Part shown: positions 54,490 through 63,599 of the stretch, piece by piece
Layout of the letters: each line of letters begins with the position of its first letter
Position numbering within the stretch: the stretch's first letter is position 1
Assembly: GCF_002929535.1 (NCBI RefSeq)
Contig: NZ_PJJO01000061.1
Location: 248,001 to 312,000 of the forward strand
Length of the DNA: 64,000 bases
DNA from: Cryobacterium sp. Y11
GTDB taxonomy: Bacteria > Actinomycetota > Actinomycetes > Actinomycetales > Microbacteriaceae
Direction: 5' to 3'
Made by a program: the position numbers and the translations under genes
The notes under the pieces: model-generated
Seen by the model: only the letters and a program-made list of their open reading frames with translations
Databases searched by the model: none
What the model was told of the DNA's origin: nothing

Positions 54490-55289
54490 TAGATCTCCTT
54501 CAGAACGGCGCGTTCGGTGCGGCGAAAGACGAGCAGGCCCAGGCCGAGAAACGCCACGGACATGACCGCACTGATCGCCACGGTGAACCAGTCAAGTTGT
54601 TCCGGAAAAAACGCAGCCCGATAAAGGCTGAAGATGCCGGTGAGGGGGTTGAAAGCGGCCCAGAAATGCAAGTCAGACGGTAGGTCGGCGGTGCTATAGA
54701 TAATGGGGGAGGCATAGAACAGAAACCGCAGGATGAGCTTGACGGCCCGTTCTAGATCGCGAAAAAAGACGACGAGCGGGGCGACGAGCAGGCCGACGCC
54801 AGCGGTCAGGGCAGCCTGAATCACAATGGCTAGGGGAAAAAATAGCGCGTTGATGTTGGCTTCGGCGCCGTACACAATGGCGAACAAGACGAGCACCGGA
54901 ATCGATGCGAGAAATTCGATGCCCTTGGACAGCACCAGTCGGTTCACCCAAATGGTGCGGGGGATGCGGGTGGAGCGGATGAGTTTTGCCTCGCGCAAAA
55001 AAGCGCGGGTGCAGTCAGAGACCGCGCCGTTGAACCACATCCAGGGCAGCAGACCGGCCAGCAGGAAGACGATATACGGCTCGTTGCCGACGCTGCGGTC
55101 GAAGACCTGGGTGAAAACAAACCAGTAAATCCCGGCCATCACGAGCGGATCGAGGATGGACCAGAAGTAGCCAAGCACCGAGGTGGAATAGCGCACCCGG
55201 AGGTCGCGCTGCGTCAGCAGCCAGAGCGAATGCCGATAGCGGGCGATCGGCGTGCGCTGTTCGGGGCGCACCAGCGCGTAACTACTCAC
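54489..55289 (-). CDS. ABC-2 type polysaccharide export permease (TagG/Wzm-like)
   Basis: A 266-residue permease with about six helices. GTG 55289 is preferred, because an in-frame TTG at 55364 would add a polar segment unlike the family. LLTQRDLRVRYSTSVLGYFW near the N-terminus and LPWMWFNGAVSDCTRAFL are hallmarks of ABC2 exporters of O-antigen and teichoic acid. It pairs with the ATPase immediately downstream to export the polymer made by the 48.2-52.2 kb genes. Confidence 0.9.
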   Translation of the reverse strand: MSSYALVRPEQRTPIARYRHSLWLLTQRDLRVRYSTSVLGYFWSILDPLVMAGIYWFVFTQVFDRSVGNEPYIVFLLAGLLPWMWFNGAVSDCTRAFLREAKLIRSTRIPRTIWVNRLVLSKGIEFLASIPVLVLFAIVYGAEANINALFFPLAIVIQAALTAGVGLLVAPLVVFFRDLERAVKLILRFLFYASPIIYSTADLPSDLHFWAAFNPLTGIFSLYRAAFFPEQLDWFTVAISAVMSVAFLGLGLLVFRRTERAVLKEI

Positions 55290-55466
55290 GCCGTCTATCG
55301 TATGGGAGCCTGACTTCGTCCCGGGCCAACGCAGGCTACTGGTCTCTGGCCCAGACACCCTCAAATGGTGGCCGTCAAGTCATCAAAGGATTAGATTTAA
55401 TGCCTGCGGACGACGTCGATGGGTTCTTGTCGATGCGGCCATCCGCACACGAGCAAGGGAGCCCGC

Positions 55467-57455
55467 GTGGCCTATAACGTCGCCCAGAAACTGATCGCCT
55501 CGCATCTGGTAGTGGGGGAGATGAAACCGGGTACCGAAATCGGCATCCGCATCGACCAGACCCTCACCCAGGATGCGACGGGCACCCTGGTCATGCTGGA
55601 GCTGGAAGCGCTCGGCCTTGACTACGCGCGCACTGAGGTGTCGGTGCAGTATGTCGACCACAACCTGCTCCAGGCCGACAGCAAAAATGCCGAAGACCAC
55701 GACTTTCTCCGTTCAGCCTGCCAGCGCTTCGGCCTCTGGTTTTCCAAGGCTGGCAACGGGGTATCGCACCCGACGCACATGCAGCGCTTTGGCATTCCGG
55801 GTAAGACCATGGTTGGCTCGGACAGTCACACCCCGGCGGCCGGTTCCCTCGGCATGCTCGCCATTGGCGTCGGTGGCACCGAGGTCGCGCTAGCCATCGC
55901 CGGCGAACCCCTCTACATTCGCATGCCCGAAATTTGGGGGGTTCGTCTCATCGGACAACTGCCGCCGTGGACGAGCGCCAAGGACGTCATCCTGGAAATG
56001 CTCCGCCGCCACGGTGTGAAGGGCGGCGTCAACCGGGTCGTCGAGTACTACGGTCCGGGACTGGCATCGCTGACCGCGATGGACCGGCACGTGATTGCCA
56101 ATATGGGCGCAGAGCTCGGAGCCACCACGACGGTGTTCCCCGCCGATGATCAGGTTCGCACGTTCCTGCGCGCAGAGGCGCGTGAGGAGGACTTCGTCGA
56201 ACTACTTGCCGATGCGGATGCGACCTACGATGTGACCGAAGAGATCGACCTCGCAACGATCGTGCCGTTGATCGCACTGCCGAGTTCGCCCGGCAATGTC
56301 GTTCCGGTCAGTGAGGTCGCCGGGCGGCCGGTCGAGCAGGTGGTGATCGGATCATCCGCTAACCCGGGGCTTCGCGACTTCGCCATCGTCGCGGCGATCA
56401 CCAAGGGTCGGCAGTCGTTTCCTGGGTTGTCCCTCGACGTCAACCCGAGCTCCCGTCAAATTTTGCAGGATCTGACCAAGATGGGCGCCACCCTAGACCT
56501 GATCGGCGCCGGCGCGCGGCTGCACCAGTCCGGCTGCATGGGCTGCATCGGCATGGGGCAGGCACCAGCCAACGGCAGCATCAGCCTGCGCACCATGCCG
56601 CGCAACTTTCCGGGCCGCTCCGGCACCCAGGAAGACTCCGTCTACCTCTGTTCGCCCGAAACCGGGGCTGCGGCCGCGCTGACCGGAAAAATTACCGATC
56701 CCAGGGACCTCCCCGACCTGTTCGGCATGGACTATCCCGAGATCACCCTGCCCGAGTTCTCCAGCGTGAACCTGACCATGCTTGAGGCACCGCTACCGGC
56801 GGCGAAATCCCTCGGCATTGCCCTGGTCAAGGGAGAGAATATTTCGTCCCTGCCGGTGTTCGGGCCGCTCGCCGAGCGTATTGAGGCGCCCGTTGCCCTG
56901 ATTGTCGGAGACGATATTTCAACGGATGAGATTCTGCCGGCTGGCGCGCGTGTCTTGCCTTTTCGCAGCAACGTGCCCAAGCTGGCGGAGTTCACCTTTG
57001 ATCAGGTCGACCCGACCTACCCGACGCGTGCCGCGCTCAGCCGCGACACGACCGGGCACATGATTGTTGCCGGTGCGAACTACGGGCAGGGATCCTCCCG
57101 CGAGCACGCCGCGATCACCCCCCGGTTTCTCGGTCTGCGGGTGGTGCTGGCGGTGTCGTTTGCGCGCATCCACTGGCAGAACCTGGCGAACTTCGGCGCG
57201 CTGGCGCTGCAATTCACGGATGCCGCCGATCACGATCGCATCGCGCGTGACGATGTCCTGGTACTCGACGGCATTCGGGAGGCCCTCACGAACGGCACCG
57301 AGATTATCGTTCGCAACACGACTCGCGACGAGGTCTACGCCGTGCGGCACGAACTCTCCACCCGCCAGATTGAGATGCTGTTGGTCGGTGGCCTTATTCC
57401 GTGGTTGCGTGCCCGGCATTCCCAAGGAGAGCCCGCGATCGGCGAAGCGGAGTAA
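55467..57455 (+). CDS. Aconitase-family hydratase (short type) with altered cluster motif
   Basis: A 662-residue protein of the short Aquifex-type aconitase group; GTG 55467 follows AAGGGA. Substrate motifs GSDSHTPAAGSLGML (near residue 117) and ANYGQGSSREHAAITPRF (near 540, swivel domain) are present. Of the three cluster-ligating Cys, the pair is seen in SGCMGCIGMGQAP. The first, normally in GSCTN, is replaced: the site reads IGSSANPGLRDF. A citrate aconitase of this type with one ligand missing is unusual, and the substrate may differ. It converges with HMG-CoA synthase. Confidence 0.85.
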   Translation: MAYNVAQKLIASHLVVGEMKPGTEIGIRIDQTLTQDATGTLVMLELEALGLDYARTEVSVQYVDHNLLQADSKNAEDHDFLRSACQRFGLWFSKAGNGVSHPTHMQRFGIPGKTMVGSDSHTPAAGSLGMLAIGVGGTEVALAIAGEPLYIRMPEIWGVRLIGQLPPWTSAKDVILEMLRRHGVKGGVNRVVEYYGPGLASLTAMDRHVIANMGAELGATTTVFPADDQVRTFLRAEAREEDFVELLADADATYDVTEEIDLATIVPLIALPSSPGNVVPVSEVAGRPVEQVVIGSSANPGLRDFAIVAAITKGRQSFPGLSLDVNPSSRQILQDLTKMGATLDLIGAGARLHQSGCMGCIGMGQAPANGSISLRTMPRNFPGRSGTQEDSVYLCSPETGAAAALTGKITDPRDLPDLFGMDYPEITLPEFSSVNLTMLEAPLPAAKSLGIALVKGENISSLPVFGPLAERIEAPVALIVGDDISTDEILPAGARVLPFRSNVPKLAEFTFDQVDPTYPTRAALSRDTTGHMIVAGANYGQGSSREHAAITPRFLGLRVVLAVSFARIHWQNLANFGALALQFTDAADHDRIARDDVLVLDGIREALTNGTEIIVRNTTRDEVYAVRHELSTRQIEMLLVGGLIPWLRARHSQGEPAIGEAE

Positions 57456-57464
57456 CAGCACATT

Positions 57465-57496
57465 CGCACGGGGCCGGTGAGGTGCGGCCCCGTGCG
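57465..57496. terminator. Hairpin between convergent aconitase-like and HMG-CoA synthase genes
   Basis: A 12-bp perfect stem (57465-57476 with 57485-57496) with an 8-nt loop, 10 nt past the hydratase stop and 21 nt before the synthase stop. No T-tract; probable convergent terminator. Confidence 0.6.
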
Positions 57497-57517
57497 CTCT
57501 ATTCAGCGCAGTGTGGT

Positions 57518-58987
57518 CTATTCGGCACCGACGAAGCGGTAATACTCGACGCCCTCGTCAAAGAAATCGGGCCCGTTCGACGTGCCAACATGATCGACGA
57601 TGAACTCAGCCCGGGCGGGCTGCACGGCTATTGCGGTAAAACGTCCCTCGTGCACATCAATGTATTGTGCTTGGGTCAGATCAGTCGCGCCGAGCAGTGC
57701 CGTCTCAAAATTGATCCGCGCCGCCGCTTCTTCCCAGCCAGCCACGACCCGCATTGGTAGGGCCTCCGCAGCGTCGCCGCTGCCGTAACCCAGAGCCAGC
57801 CACTCCTGGCCGGCCAGTTCTAGTCCGTCGGTGACGGCCTCGTGCAGGCCGGAGGCGAGCCACGCCGGGAGGGCAGCGGTGTAGAGATTGCCCAGGTCGC
57901 GCATGGCTTCGGAGCCGAGTCCGAGCTTGCCCTCTACGAGCGTGTCCCAGAGTGGTGTTGTGCGCAGCTGGTTGCGCACCCGGCGGGACAGGGGAAAAAC
58001 GTCACCGGTGTTTTCAAAGAGATGGGCGCCGTTGCCATGGAATGGTGATGGTGCGAGCAGCTCATCGATAAGTTGGGTGGCGTCGACACCAGCGTCCGCG
58101 CACAGTGCGCGCAGTTGGTCGCGACCCTCGTCGTCGTGCGCCAGAGCAAACAGGTAGGCCATGACCCACCCGGTCGTTGGCATCTGGTGATACGGACGGT
58201 GCATGAAGACCGCGTCGACCTCGTGAAAATAGTCGAGGTTTCGACCGGGACGCTTGTCGAGCATCGAGGTCACAGCGTGATGAGTGGCGTCGATGTAGCA
58301 GCTCGTGGAGTAGTGCCCATTGAACATCGGCAGGTCCTGCACCTGGCCGTCGTCGCGCGCAGGCTGGTTGCGGAAACGTGCAAAGGGCTTGCGAAAGTCG
58401 GCCACGCGGTAGTCGGAGTCGCTGCCGGCCCCGGCGAGGTCCACTTCGAGCAGCCGGGCATCGCTCTCCAGCAGCATGGCAACGGCCCCAGCGCCCTGCG
58501 TGGGCTCACCGCTGCCACCGCGGGCGTACTCGGCGATGTCGGCGCACACCACGATGGCCTGGCGACCACGGCCATCCGTTGCCAGATAGCGCAGCGCAGC
58601 CTTCACGCCGTAGACGCCGCCAAGGCAGGCCTGCTTGAATTCTGGAACTTCGCAGTCCCTGGCCAAGAGGGGAAGGCCGGCCGCGGCGAGAGCATCATTG
58701 ACCATGCCCTTGACGATGACTGCCCCGGCCGAATTGTCGGTGCTCGATTCGGTTCCGAGGGCGAGCAGCCCCACCTGGGTCGGGTCGATGTCGTAGTCCC
58801 GAATCAGTCGCCACACGGCATTCGCGGCAAAAGTATAGATGCTTTGCCGGGGTGCGCGCATGCGAAAACTTCGCCCGACGACCGAACGGAATTTGTCCCA
58901 CGACTGGTTATTCCATTCACACCACGATTCGAGCTGCACGCGGTACGGCGGGAGGTACAGGGAGAAACCACTAATTCCAGGAGCCAA
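57518..58987 (-). CDS. mvaS: Hydroxymethylglutaryl-CoA synthase
   Basis: A 489-residue thiolase-fold enzyme condensing acetyl-CoA and acetoacetyl-CoA to HMG-CoA. The Glu in LGTESSTDNSAG, catalytic Cys in EFKQACLGGVYG near residue 120, and His in FMHRPYHQMP near 262 are all present. At 489 residues it is longer than the roughly 390-residue Gram-positive-coccus enzymes. TTG 58987 is the probable start, because stops lie just upstream and ISGFSLYLPPYR begins at residue 5. It is divergent from the other mevalonate genes. Confidence 0.93.
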   Translation of the reverse strand: MAPGISGFSLYLPPYRVQLESWCEWNNQSWDKFRSVVGRSFRMRAPRQSIYTFAANAVWRLIRDYDIDPTQVGLLALGTESSTDNSAGAVIVKGMVNDALAAAGLPLLARDCEVPEFKQACLGGVYGVKAALRYLATDGRGRQAIVVCADIAEYARGGSGEPTQGAGAVAMLLESDARLLEVDLAGAGSDSDYRVADFRKPFARFRNQPARDDGQVQDLPMFNGHYSTSCYIDATHHAVTSMLDKRPGRNLDYFHEVDAVFMHRPYHQMPTTGWVMAYLFALAHDDEGRDQLRALCADAGVDATQLIDELLAPSPFHGNGAHLFENTGDVFPLSRRVRNQLRTTPLWDTLVEGKLGLGSEAMRDLGNLYTAALPAWLASGLHEAVTDGLELAGQEWLALGYGSGDAAEALPMRVVAGWEEAAARINFETALLGATDLTQAQYIDVHEGRFTAIAVQPARAEFIVDHVGTSNGPDFFDEGVEYYRFVGAE

Positions 58988-59159
58988 CTGTGTCTACTTA
59001 ACTTTCAGGTGAAAAATTTTTCCGGTATGTGCGGGGCCGCAGTGGTCACACGTACCATATTTTAGTCCGGGAGGCTGCGAGTCACCAGCGTGGGCTGCTG
59101 CGGCCGGATGGCCTCGGTGCCCCGGCTAAAATGGAGGCTGAACCGATCGGAGTAGTCCT
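58988..59159. promoter_or_regulatory. Divergent promoter region of the mevalonate genes
   Basis: A 172-bp gap separates mvaS (minus) from mvaD (plus). It has an AT-rich core near 59008-59020 (GAAAAATTTTTCC, a near-palindrome) and a second AT patch at 59048-59054, so both promoters probably lie here. No known operator is recognised. Confidence 0.5.
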
Positions 59160-60152
59160 GTGTCACAGACCATCGAGGCCGGCGCCACGGCGCGCGCCCG
59201 CGCACACAGCAATATTGCGCTGGTCAAATATTGGGGCAAGAACGATGCCGTCCTCAACACCCCAGCGGTCGGGTCGATCTCGATCACCCTCGATGCCCTC
59301 TACACCGATACCAGGGTCACCTTTCGTTCGGGTCTCACCTCCGATGAGCTACAACTAAACGGATGCCGCGAAAACGCCGACACGGTCACTCGCGTTCTCG
59401 ACCTGGTGCGTAACGCCAGTGCAACCACACTGTTCGCCGCCGTGGAGTCTGCAAATAACTTCCCCACCGGAGCCGGGCTGGCCTCGTCCGCCTCCGGTTT
59501 TGCCGCCCTCGCGCTCGCCGCCACCGCCGCGGCCGGACTCACACTGACCCAGCGCGAGCTGTCGATTCTGGCTCGGCACGGCTCCGGATCGGCCGCCAGA
59601 TCCATTTTCGGTGGTTTCGCGAAGATGCACGCCGGCACCGCTGCCGATGGCTCGGATTCCTACGCCGAACAACTGCTTGCCGGCGGCGACTGGCCACTCA
59701 CCATCGTTATCGCCATCACCGAGCACGGTGCCAAGTCGATCAATTCCACCGTTGGCATGGGATCCTCTGCGGCCAGCTCGCCGTTCTATCCGGCTTGGCT
59801 GGCGACTGCCCCCGGAGACCTCACCGATCTAGCCGCTGCCATCGCCGCCCGAGACTTCGAGCGCCTCGGCGAACTCGCCGAGTACAACTGCCTGAAACTG
59901 CATGCGCTCATGCTCACCACTCGCCCGGCGCTGATCTACTGGAATGCGGCGACGGTCGCGACCATGCATGCCGTTCGCGACCTACGCGCGTCCGGAGTGC
60001 CGGCCTACTTCACCATCGATGCCGGGCCACAGGTGAAGGTGCTCTGCCTGCCGGCGGATTCGGCCAAGGTGCACGCCGCGCTGTTGAACGTGTCCGGAGT
60101 GCTCGAGGTACGCCACAGCGCGCTCGGCCCCGACGCCTACCGGTTGGACTGA
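59160..60152 (+). CDS. mvaD: Diphosphomevalonate decarboxylase
   Basis: A 330-residue GHMP-superfamily enzyme forming isopentenyl diphosphate. AHSNIALVKYWGKND at residues 15-29, the ATP loop LASSASGFAAL near 110, and YFTIDAGPQVKVLCL near 280 with the catalytic-type Asp are diagnostic. GTG 59160, preceded by GGAG. It heads a tight plus-strand operon: the kinase start follows one base after its stop. Confidence 0.95.
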   Translation: MSQTIEAGATARARAHSNIALVKYWGKNDAVLNTPAVGSISITLDALYTDTRVTFRSGLTSDELQLNGCRENADTVTRVLDLVRNASATTLFAAVESANNFPTGAGLASSASGFAALALAATAAAGLTLTQRELSILARHGSGSAARSIFGGFAKMHAGTAADGSDSYAEQLLAGGDWPLTIVIAITEHGAKSINSTVGMGSSAASSPFYPAWLATAPGDLTDLAAAIAARDFERLGELAEYNCLKLHALMLTTRPALIYWNAATVATMHAVRDLRASGVPAYFTIDAGPQVKVLCLPADSAKVHAALLNVSGVLEVRHSALGPDAYRLD

Positions 60153-60153
60153 C

Positions 60154-61149
60154 GTGACATCCGTAACGTCGTCGGCACCGGGAAAACTATTTCTGCTCGG
60201 TGAATACGCGGTTCTGCACGGCGCACCGGCGCTGCTGGCGGCCGTCGATCGCCGGGTCACCGTGACGGTGGCACCGGGTCGGTCTTGGCGCCTGCATGCC
60301 CCGAGCATTGGCATCCATCACCTCGACCTCGACGATGAGGGGCGACTGCCGGCCACTCTCGATGCCCAGACCCGATCAACTCTGCGTCTGTTTGACGCGG
60401 TGCGCGCGGTGCTGAAAGCGCGGGCAGGCGGCGGCCCGTTCGAGATCAGCATCGACAGCGCAGATTTCTCCCGCGACGGCCACAAATTGGGGCTCGGATC
60501 GAGCGCTGCCGTGGCCAGCGCACTCACGGCAGGCCTAGCCGAGGCCTCCGGGCTTCAGCTCGACCCGGAGGCACTGTTCACGCTGGCCCAGTCGGCCCAC
60601 CGTGCCGCACAAAACGGTACGGGTAGCGGCGGGGATGTTGCCGCGAGCGTCTACGGCGGCGTGCTTTCCTACACCGTCGGCAGTCCGCCGGTACCCCTGA
60701 ACTGGCCGAACGATCTCACCGTCATGGCCGTAGTCACCGGGGAGGGCTCGGTGACAACCGACCTGGTCGGCCGGGTCAACGACTTTGCCGCGCAGCGTCC
60801 GGCGCAGCACGAACAGGATCTCGCCAGGCTGATCAGGCTCGCCCACCAGGCGCAATCGGCGCTCACCGAGCGTGCCACTTTTCTGCGACTGGTCGACGAT
60901 TACTTCGTAGCGCTGGCCCTGCTTGACGACCACGCCGAGGCCGGCATCGTGACCGAGCGCCACCGGGAGCTGCGCGTGGTGGCCGAGCGGGCTGGCGGAG
61001 TGTTTAAGACCTCCGGTGCCGGTGGCGGAGATGTCGGGCTCGCCTTTAGTACCAGCGGGGAGCCTGCGGAACGACTCGCGGCGGCCCTGGCCGACGCCGG
61101 GGCATCCGTTGTGGCGCTTGAATTTGGGGTAGCCGGGGCCCGGTCATGA
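60154..61149 (+). CDS. mvaK2: Phosphomevalonate kinase
   Basis: A 331-residue GHMP kinase converting phosphomevalonate to diphosphomevalonate. SAPGKLFLLGEYAVLHGAPA at residues 7-26, KLGLGSSAAVASAL near 112 and KTSGAGGGDVGLAF near 290 are the three GHMP motifs; the LLGEYAVL form and QNGTGSGGDVAAS fit phosphomevalonate rather than mevalonate kinase. GTG 60154. Its stop overlaps the ATG of the next gene (ATGA, 61146-61149). Confidence 0.92.
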   Translation: MTSVTSSAPGKLFLLGEYAVLHGAPALLAAVDRRVTVTVAPGRSWRLHAPSIGIHHLDLDDEGRLPATLDAQTRSTLRLFDAVRAVLKARAGGGPFEISIDSADFSRDGHKLGLGSSAAVASALTAGLAEASGLQLDPEALFTLAQSAHRAAQNGTGSGGDVAASVYGGVLSYTVGSPPVPLNWPNDLTVMAVVTGEGSVTTDLVGRVNDFAAQRPAQHEQDLARLIRLAHQAQSALTERATFLRLVDDYFVALALLDDHAEAGIVTERHRELRVVAERAGGVFKTSGAGGGDVGLAFSTSGEPAERLAAALADAGASVVALEFGVAGARS

Positions 61150-63428
61150 GCGGCTCCCGCATCGCGAAGTTCTACCAGTTGTCGGTTCAGCAGCGACTGA
61201 AGGTTTTGCACGAACGCGGCACGTTGAACGATGCCGACTATGCCGTGCTACAGCCGGGGATCGGCCTGCTCGACGCTGACACCGCTGATCGACTCACCGA
61301 AAACGTGATTGGCGTGTTCTCCCTGCCGCTGGGGCTCGGGCTGAACTTTCAGATCAACGGTCGGGATTATCTGGTTCCCATGGTGGTGGAAGAGCCGTCC
61401 ATTGTCGCGGCGGTTAGTTCCACCGCTCTTCTGGTGCGGCAGGCTGGCGGTTTTAGCAGCACCTCCGATGAGCAGCTGCTGATTGGCCAAGTGCAGGTGG
61501 TCGATGTCGCCGACCCGGCGCTGGCACGCCGCGCCCTGCTCGCACAGACCGAGCAGATTCTGGAGCTGGCCAACAGTGGCCACGCGAATATGGTCGCTCG
61601 CGGCGGCGGCGCACGCGGTGTCGAGGTATTCCTGCGCGGTGCGACGGCCCAGAACGGTGAGCTCTTGGTCGTGCATCTGCTGGTGGATACCCGCGACGCG
61701 ATGGGCGCGAACCTGGTCAACTCCATGTGCGAACGCATCGCGTCCCTGATTGAGCAGATCAGCACCGGCCGGGTTGTCCTGCGCATTTTGTCGAACCTGG
61801 CCGATCAGGCTCTGGTGCGTTCCAACGCAGTTGTCCCGCACGGCCTGCTGGAAACCGGAGAATTTTCCGGCGAAACAGTTCGCGATGGAATCATTCTCGC
61901 CTCCGAGTTCGCCGCGATGGATCGGTACCGGGCGACCACGCACAACAAGGGCATCATGAATGGCATCGACGCCGTCGCGATCGCGACCGGCAATGACTGG
62001 CGTGCAATCGAAGCGGCTGCCCACGCGTACGCTGCGCGTGGCGATCGCTACGCACCACTGGCAACTTGGCGTGCCAACGAGGCCGGCGATCTGGTCGGCG
62101 AATTGACCATGCCGCTCAAGGTAGGCACGGTCGGGGGCCAGGTGGAGTCAAATCCCGCCGTGCGCATCGCACACACAATCCTGGGCATCGGCTCGGCGCC
62201 GGAATTGGCCGAGGTCATGGCTGCGGTCGGGTTGGCCCAAAACCTGGCGGCGCTCAAAGCGCTGTCGACGAACGGAATCCAGCATGGCCATATGCGTTTG
62301 CATGCCCGCGCCGTGGCTGTTGCTGCCGGTGCCAGCGGTGCTCGGTTCGACGAGGTCGTCGAGAAACTCGTCGCCGACGGCGAGATCAAGGTGTGGAAGG
62401 CTCGGCAAATTGTGGCAAACCTCGAGGGTGTCGGGGTAGTTGCCAGCAGCGATAACGTGCTGCCTGCACTGTCACCGCATCCAGTTAGCAAGGTCGATGC
62501 AGATCGTAATGTCGGCTACGGCAAAATCATCCTGCTGGGTGAGCACTCCGTGGTGTATGGCCGGCACGCCATTGCCGCGCCCATTGGACTCACGGTCCGT
62601 GCCGAAGTGAGCCGGGGACCGTCAGGGCAGAATCCGGTTATTACGGACTGGGATGTGGACGGTTCTGTGCACGAACCGATCAGTGCAGACATCTCGCATC
62701 GAGTCGCCGCATTGATCGCCGAGCGACTGGGCCTGCCGACGTCCGGCGTGCGCGTTGACGTGTTCTCGCACCTGCCACGGGCGAGCGGCCTGGGCGCATC
62801 GGCCGCGTTTGCGGTCGCGCTCATCCGCGCAACGGCCGACTGCTTCGACATTGCGCTCAGTGACGAGGAGGTGTCGAGTCTGGCGTTCGAGTGCGAGCAA
62901 ATCGTGCACGGCACGCCGTCGGGCATCGATAACACCGTTGCCACCTTCGGTCGGCCGATCCTGTTCCGAAAAACGGATGCGCCGGCTGGACACGAAATTC
63001 GCGACATTTTCACACCGAATCCGATCCCGATCGTCATCGGCCTCACGGGCGTGCACGCACTCACCGCGCATACCGTTGCTACAGTTCGGGCGGCGTGGCA
63101 GAAGAATCCCGCACGCTACGACGCGATCTTCGATCAGATTGACGCCCTGGTCGTCGACGGAGTCGACGCCCTGCGCCGTGGCGACACGACCGAACTCGGC
63201 GAGCTGATGAACATCAACCAGGGTCTGCTCAATGCCCTGCAGGTGTCGAGCCCCGAGCTTGAACAGATGGTCGCCATCGCCCGGCGGGCCGGGGCGCTCG
63301 GAGCAAAGCTGACCGGCGGCGGCGGCGGCGGCGCGATGATCGCCCTGGCCGGGCCAGCCGGCACCGAATCACTCCGCACAGCCCTGCGCCGGGCCGGCTA
63401 CGCCTCGTTCTTGACCGAGATTCGGTAG
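61146..63428 (+). CDS. mvaA-mvaK1: Fused HMG-CoA reductase (class II) - mevalonate kinase
   Basis: One uninterrupted 760-residue frame joins two enzymes. Residues 1 to about 435 are a class II HMG-CoA reductase: Glu83 in VVEEPSIV, DAMGANLVN, Lys268 in THNKGIMNG, Asp284 in ATGNDWR and His382 in HGHMRLH, one residue offset or less from the Pseudomonas mevalonii active site. After a linker of about 20 residues, residue 456 onward is mevalonate kinase: YGKIILLGEHSVVYG, RASGLGASAAFAVAL, HGTPSGIDN (catalytic Asp) and LTGGGGGGAMIAL. The first enzyme makes mevalonate and the second phosphorylates it, so product transfer is possible. ATG 61146 overlaps the kinase stop. Confidence 0.95.
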   Translation: MSGSRIAKFYQLSVQQRLKVLHERGTLNDADYAVLQPGIGLLDADTADRLTENVIGVFSLPLGLGLNFQINGRDYLVPMVVEEPSIVAAVSSTALLVRQAGGFSSTSDEQLLIGQVQVVDVADPALARRALLAQTEQILELANSGHANMVARGGGARGVEVFLRGATAQNGELLVVHLLVDTRDAMGANLVNSMCERIASLIEQISTGRVVLRILSNLADQALVRSNAVVPHGLLETGEFSGETVRDGIILASEFAAMDRYRATTHNKGIMNGIDAVAIATGNDWRAIEAAAHAYAARGDRYAPLATWRANEAGDLVGELTMPLKVGTVGGQVESNPAVRIAHTILGIGSAPELAEVMAAVGLAQNLAALKALSTNGIQHGHMRLHARAVAVAAGASGARFDEVVEKLVADGEIKVWKARQIVANLEGVGVVASSDNVLPALSPHPVSKVDADRNVGYGKIILLGEHSVVYGRHAIAAPIGLTVRAEVSRGPSGQNPVITDWDVDGSVHEPISADISHRVAALIAERLGLPTSGVRVDVFSHLPRASGLGASAAFAVALIRATADCFDIALSDEEVSSLAFECEQIVHGTPSGIDNTVATFGRPILFRKTDAPAGHEIRDIFTPNPIPIVIGLTGVHALTAHTVATVRAAWQKNPARYDAIFDQIDALVVDGVDALRRGDTTELGELMNINQGLLNALQVSSPELEQMVAIARRAGALGAKLTGGGGGGAMIALAGPAGTESLRTALRRAGYASFLTEIR

Positions 63429-63599
63429 GTGTATCGCCCGCTGTGGCCCCGCCGCGCCGCTTCGTGAACCCAGCCCACACGGGGTATCGCGAGTACACTC
63501 TCTGCATTTCGTCGATTTCTCATCCGCGGGCCTGATCCGATCGAGGCCAGGCGGCCAACCTCCTGGCCTCAGGCAGCACTCATGACCAAGCATCTAGCC

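Noticed and set aside
55467..57455. Aconitase X-type phosphomevalonate dehydratase of the archaeal route
   Set aside because: The domain order and the SREHAAITPR swivel motif are those of ordinary aconitases, and the classical phosphomevalonate kinase and decarboxylase are both present.
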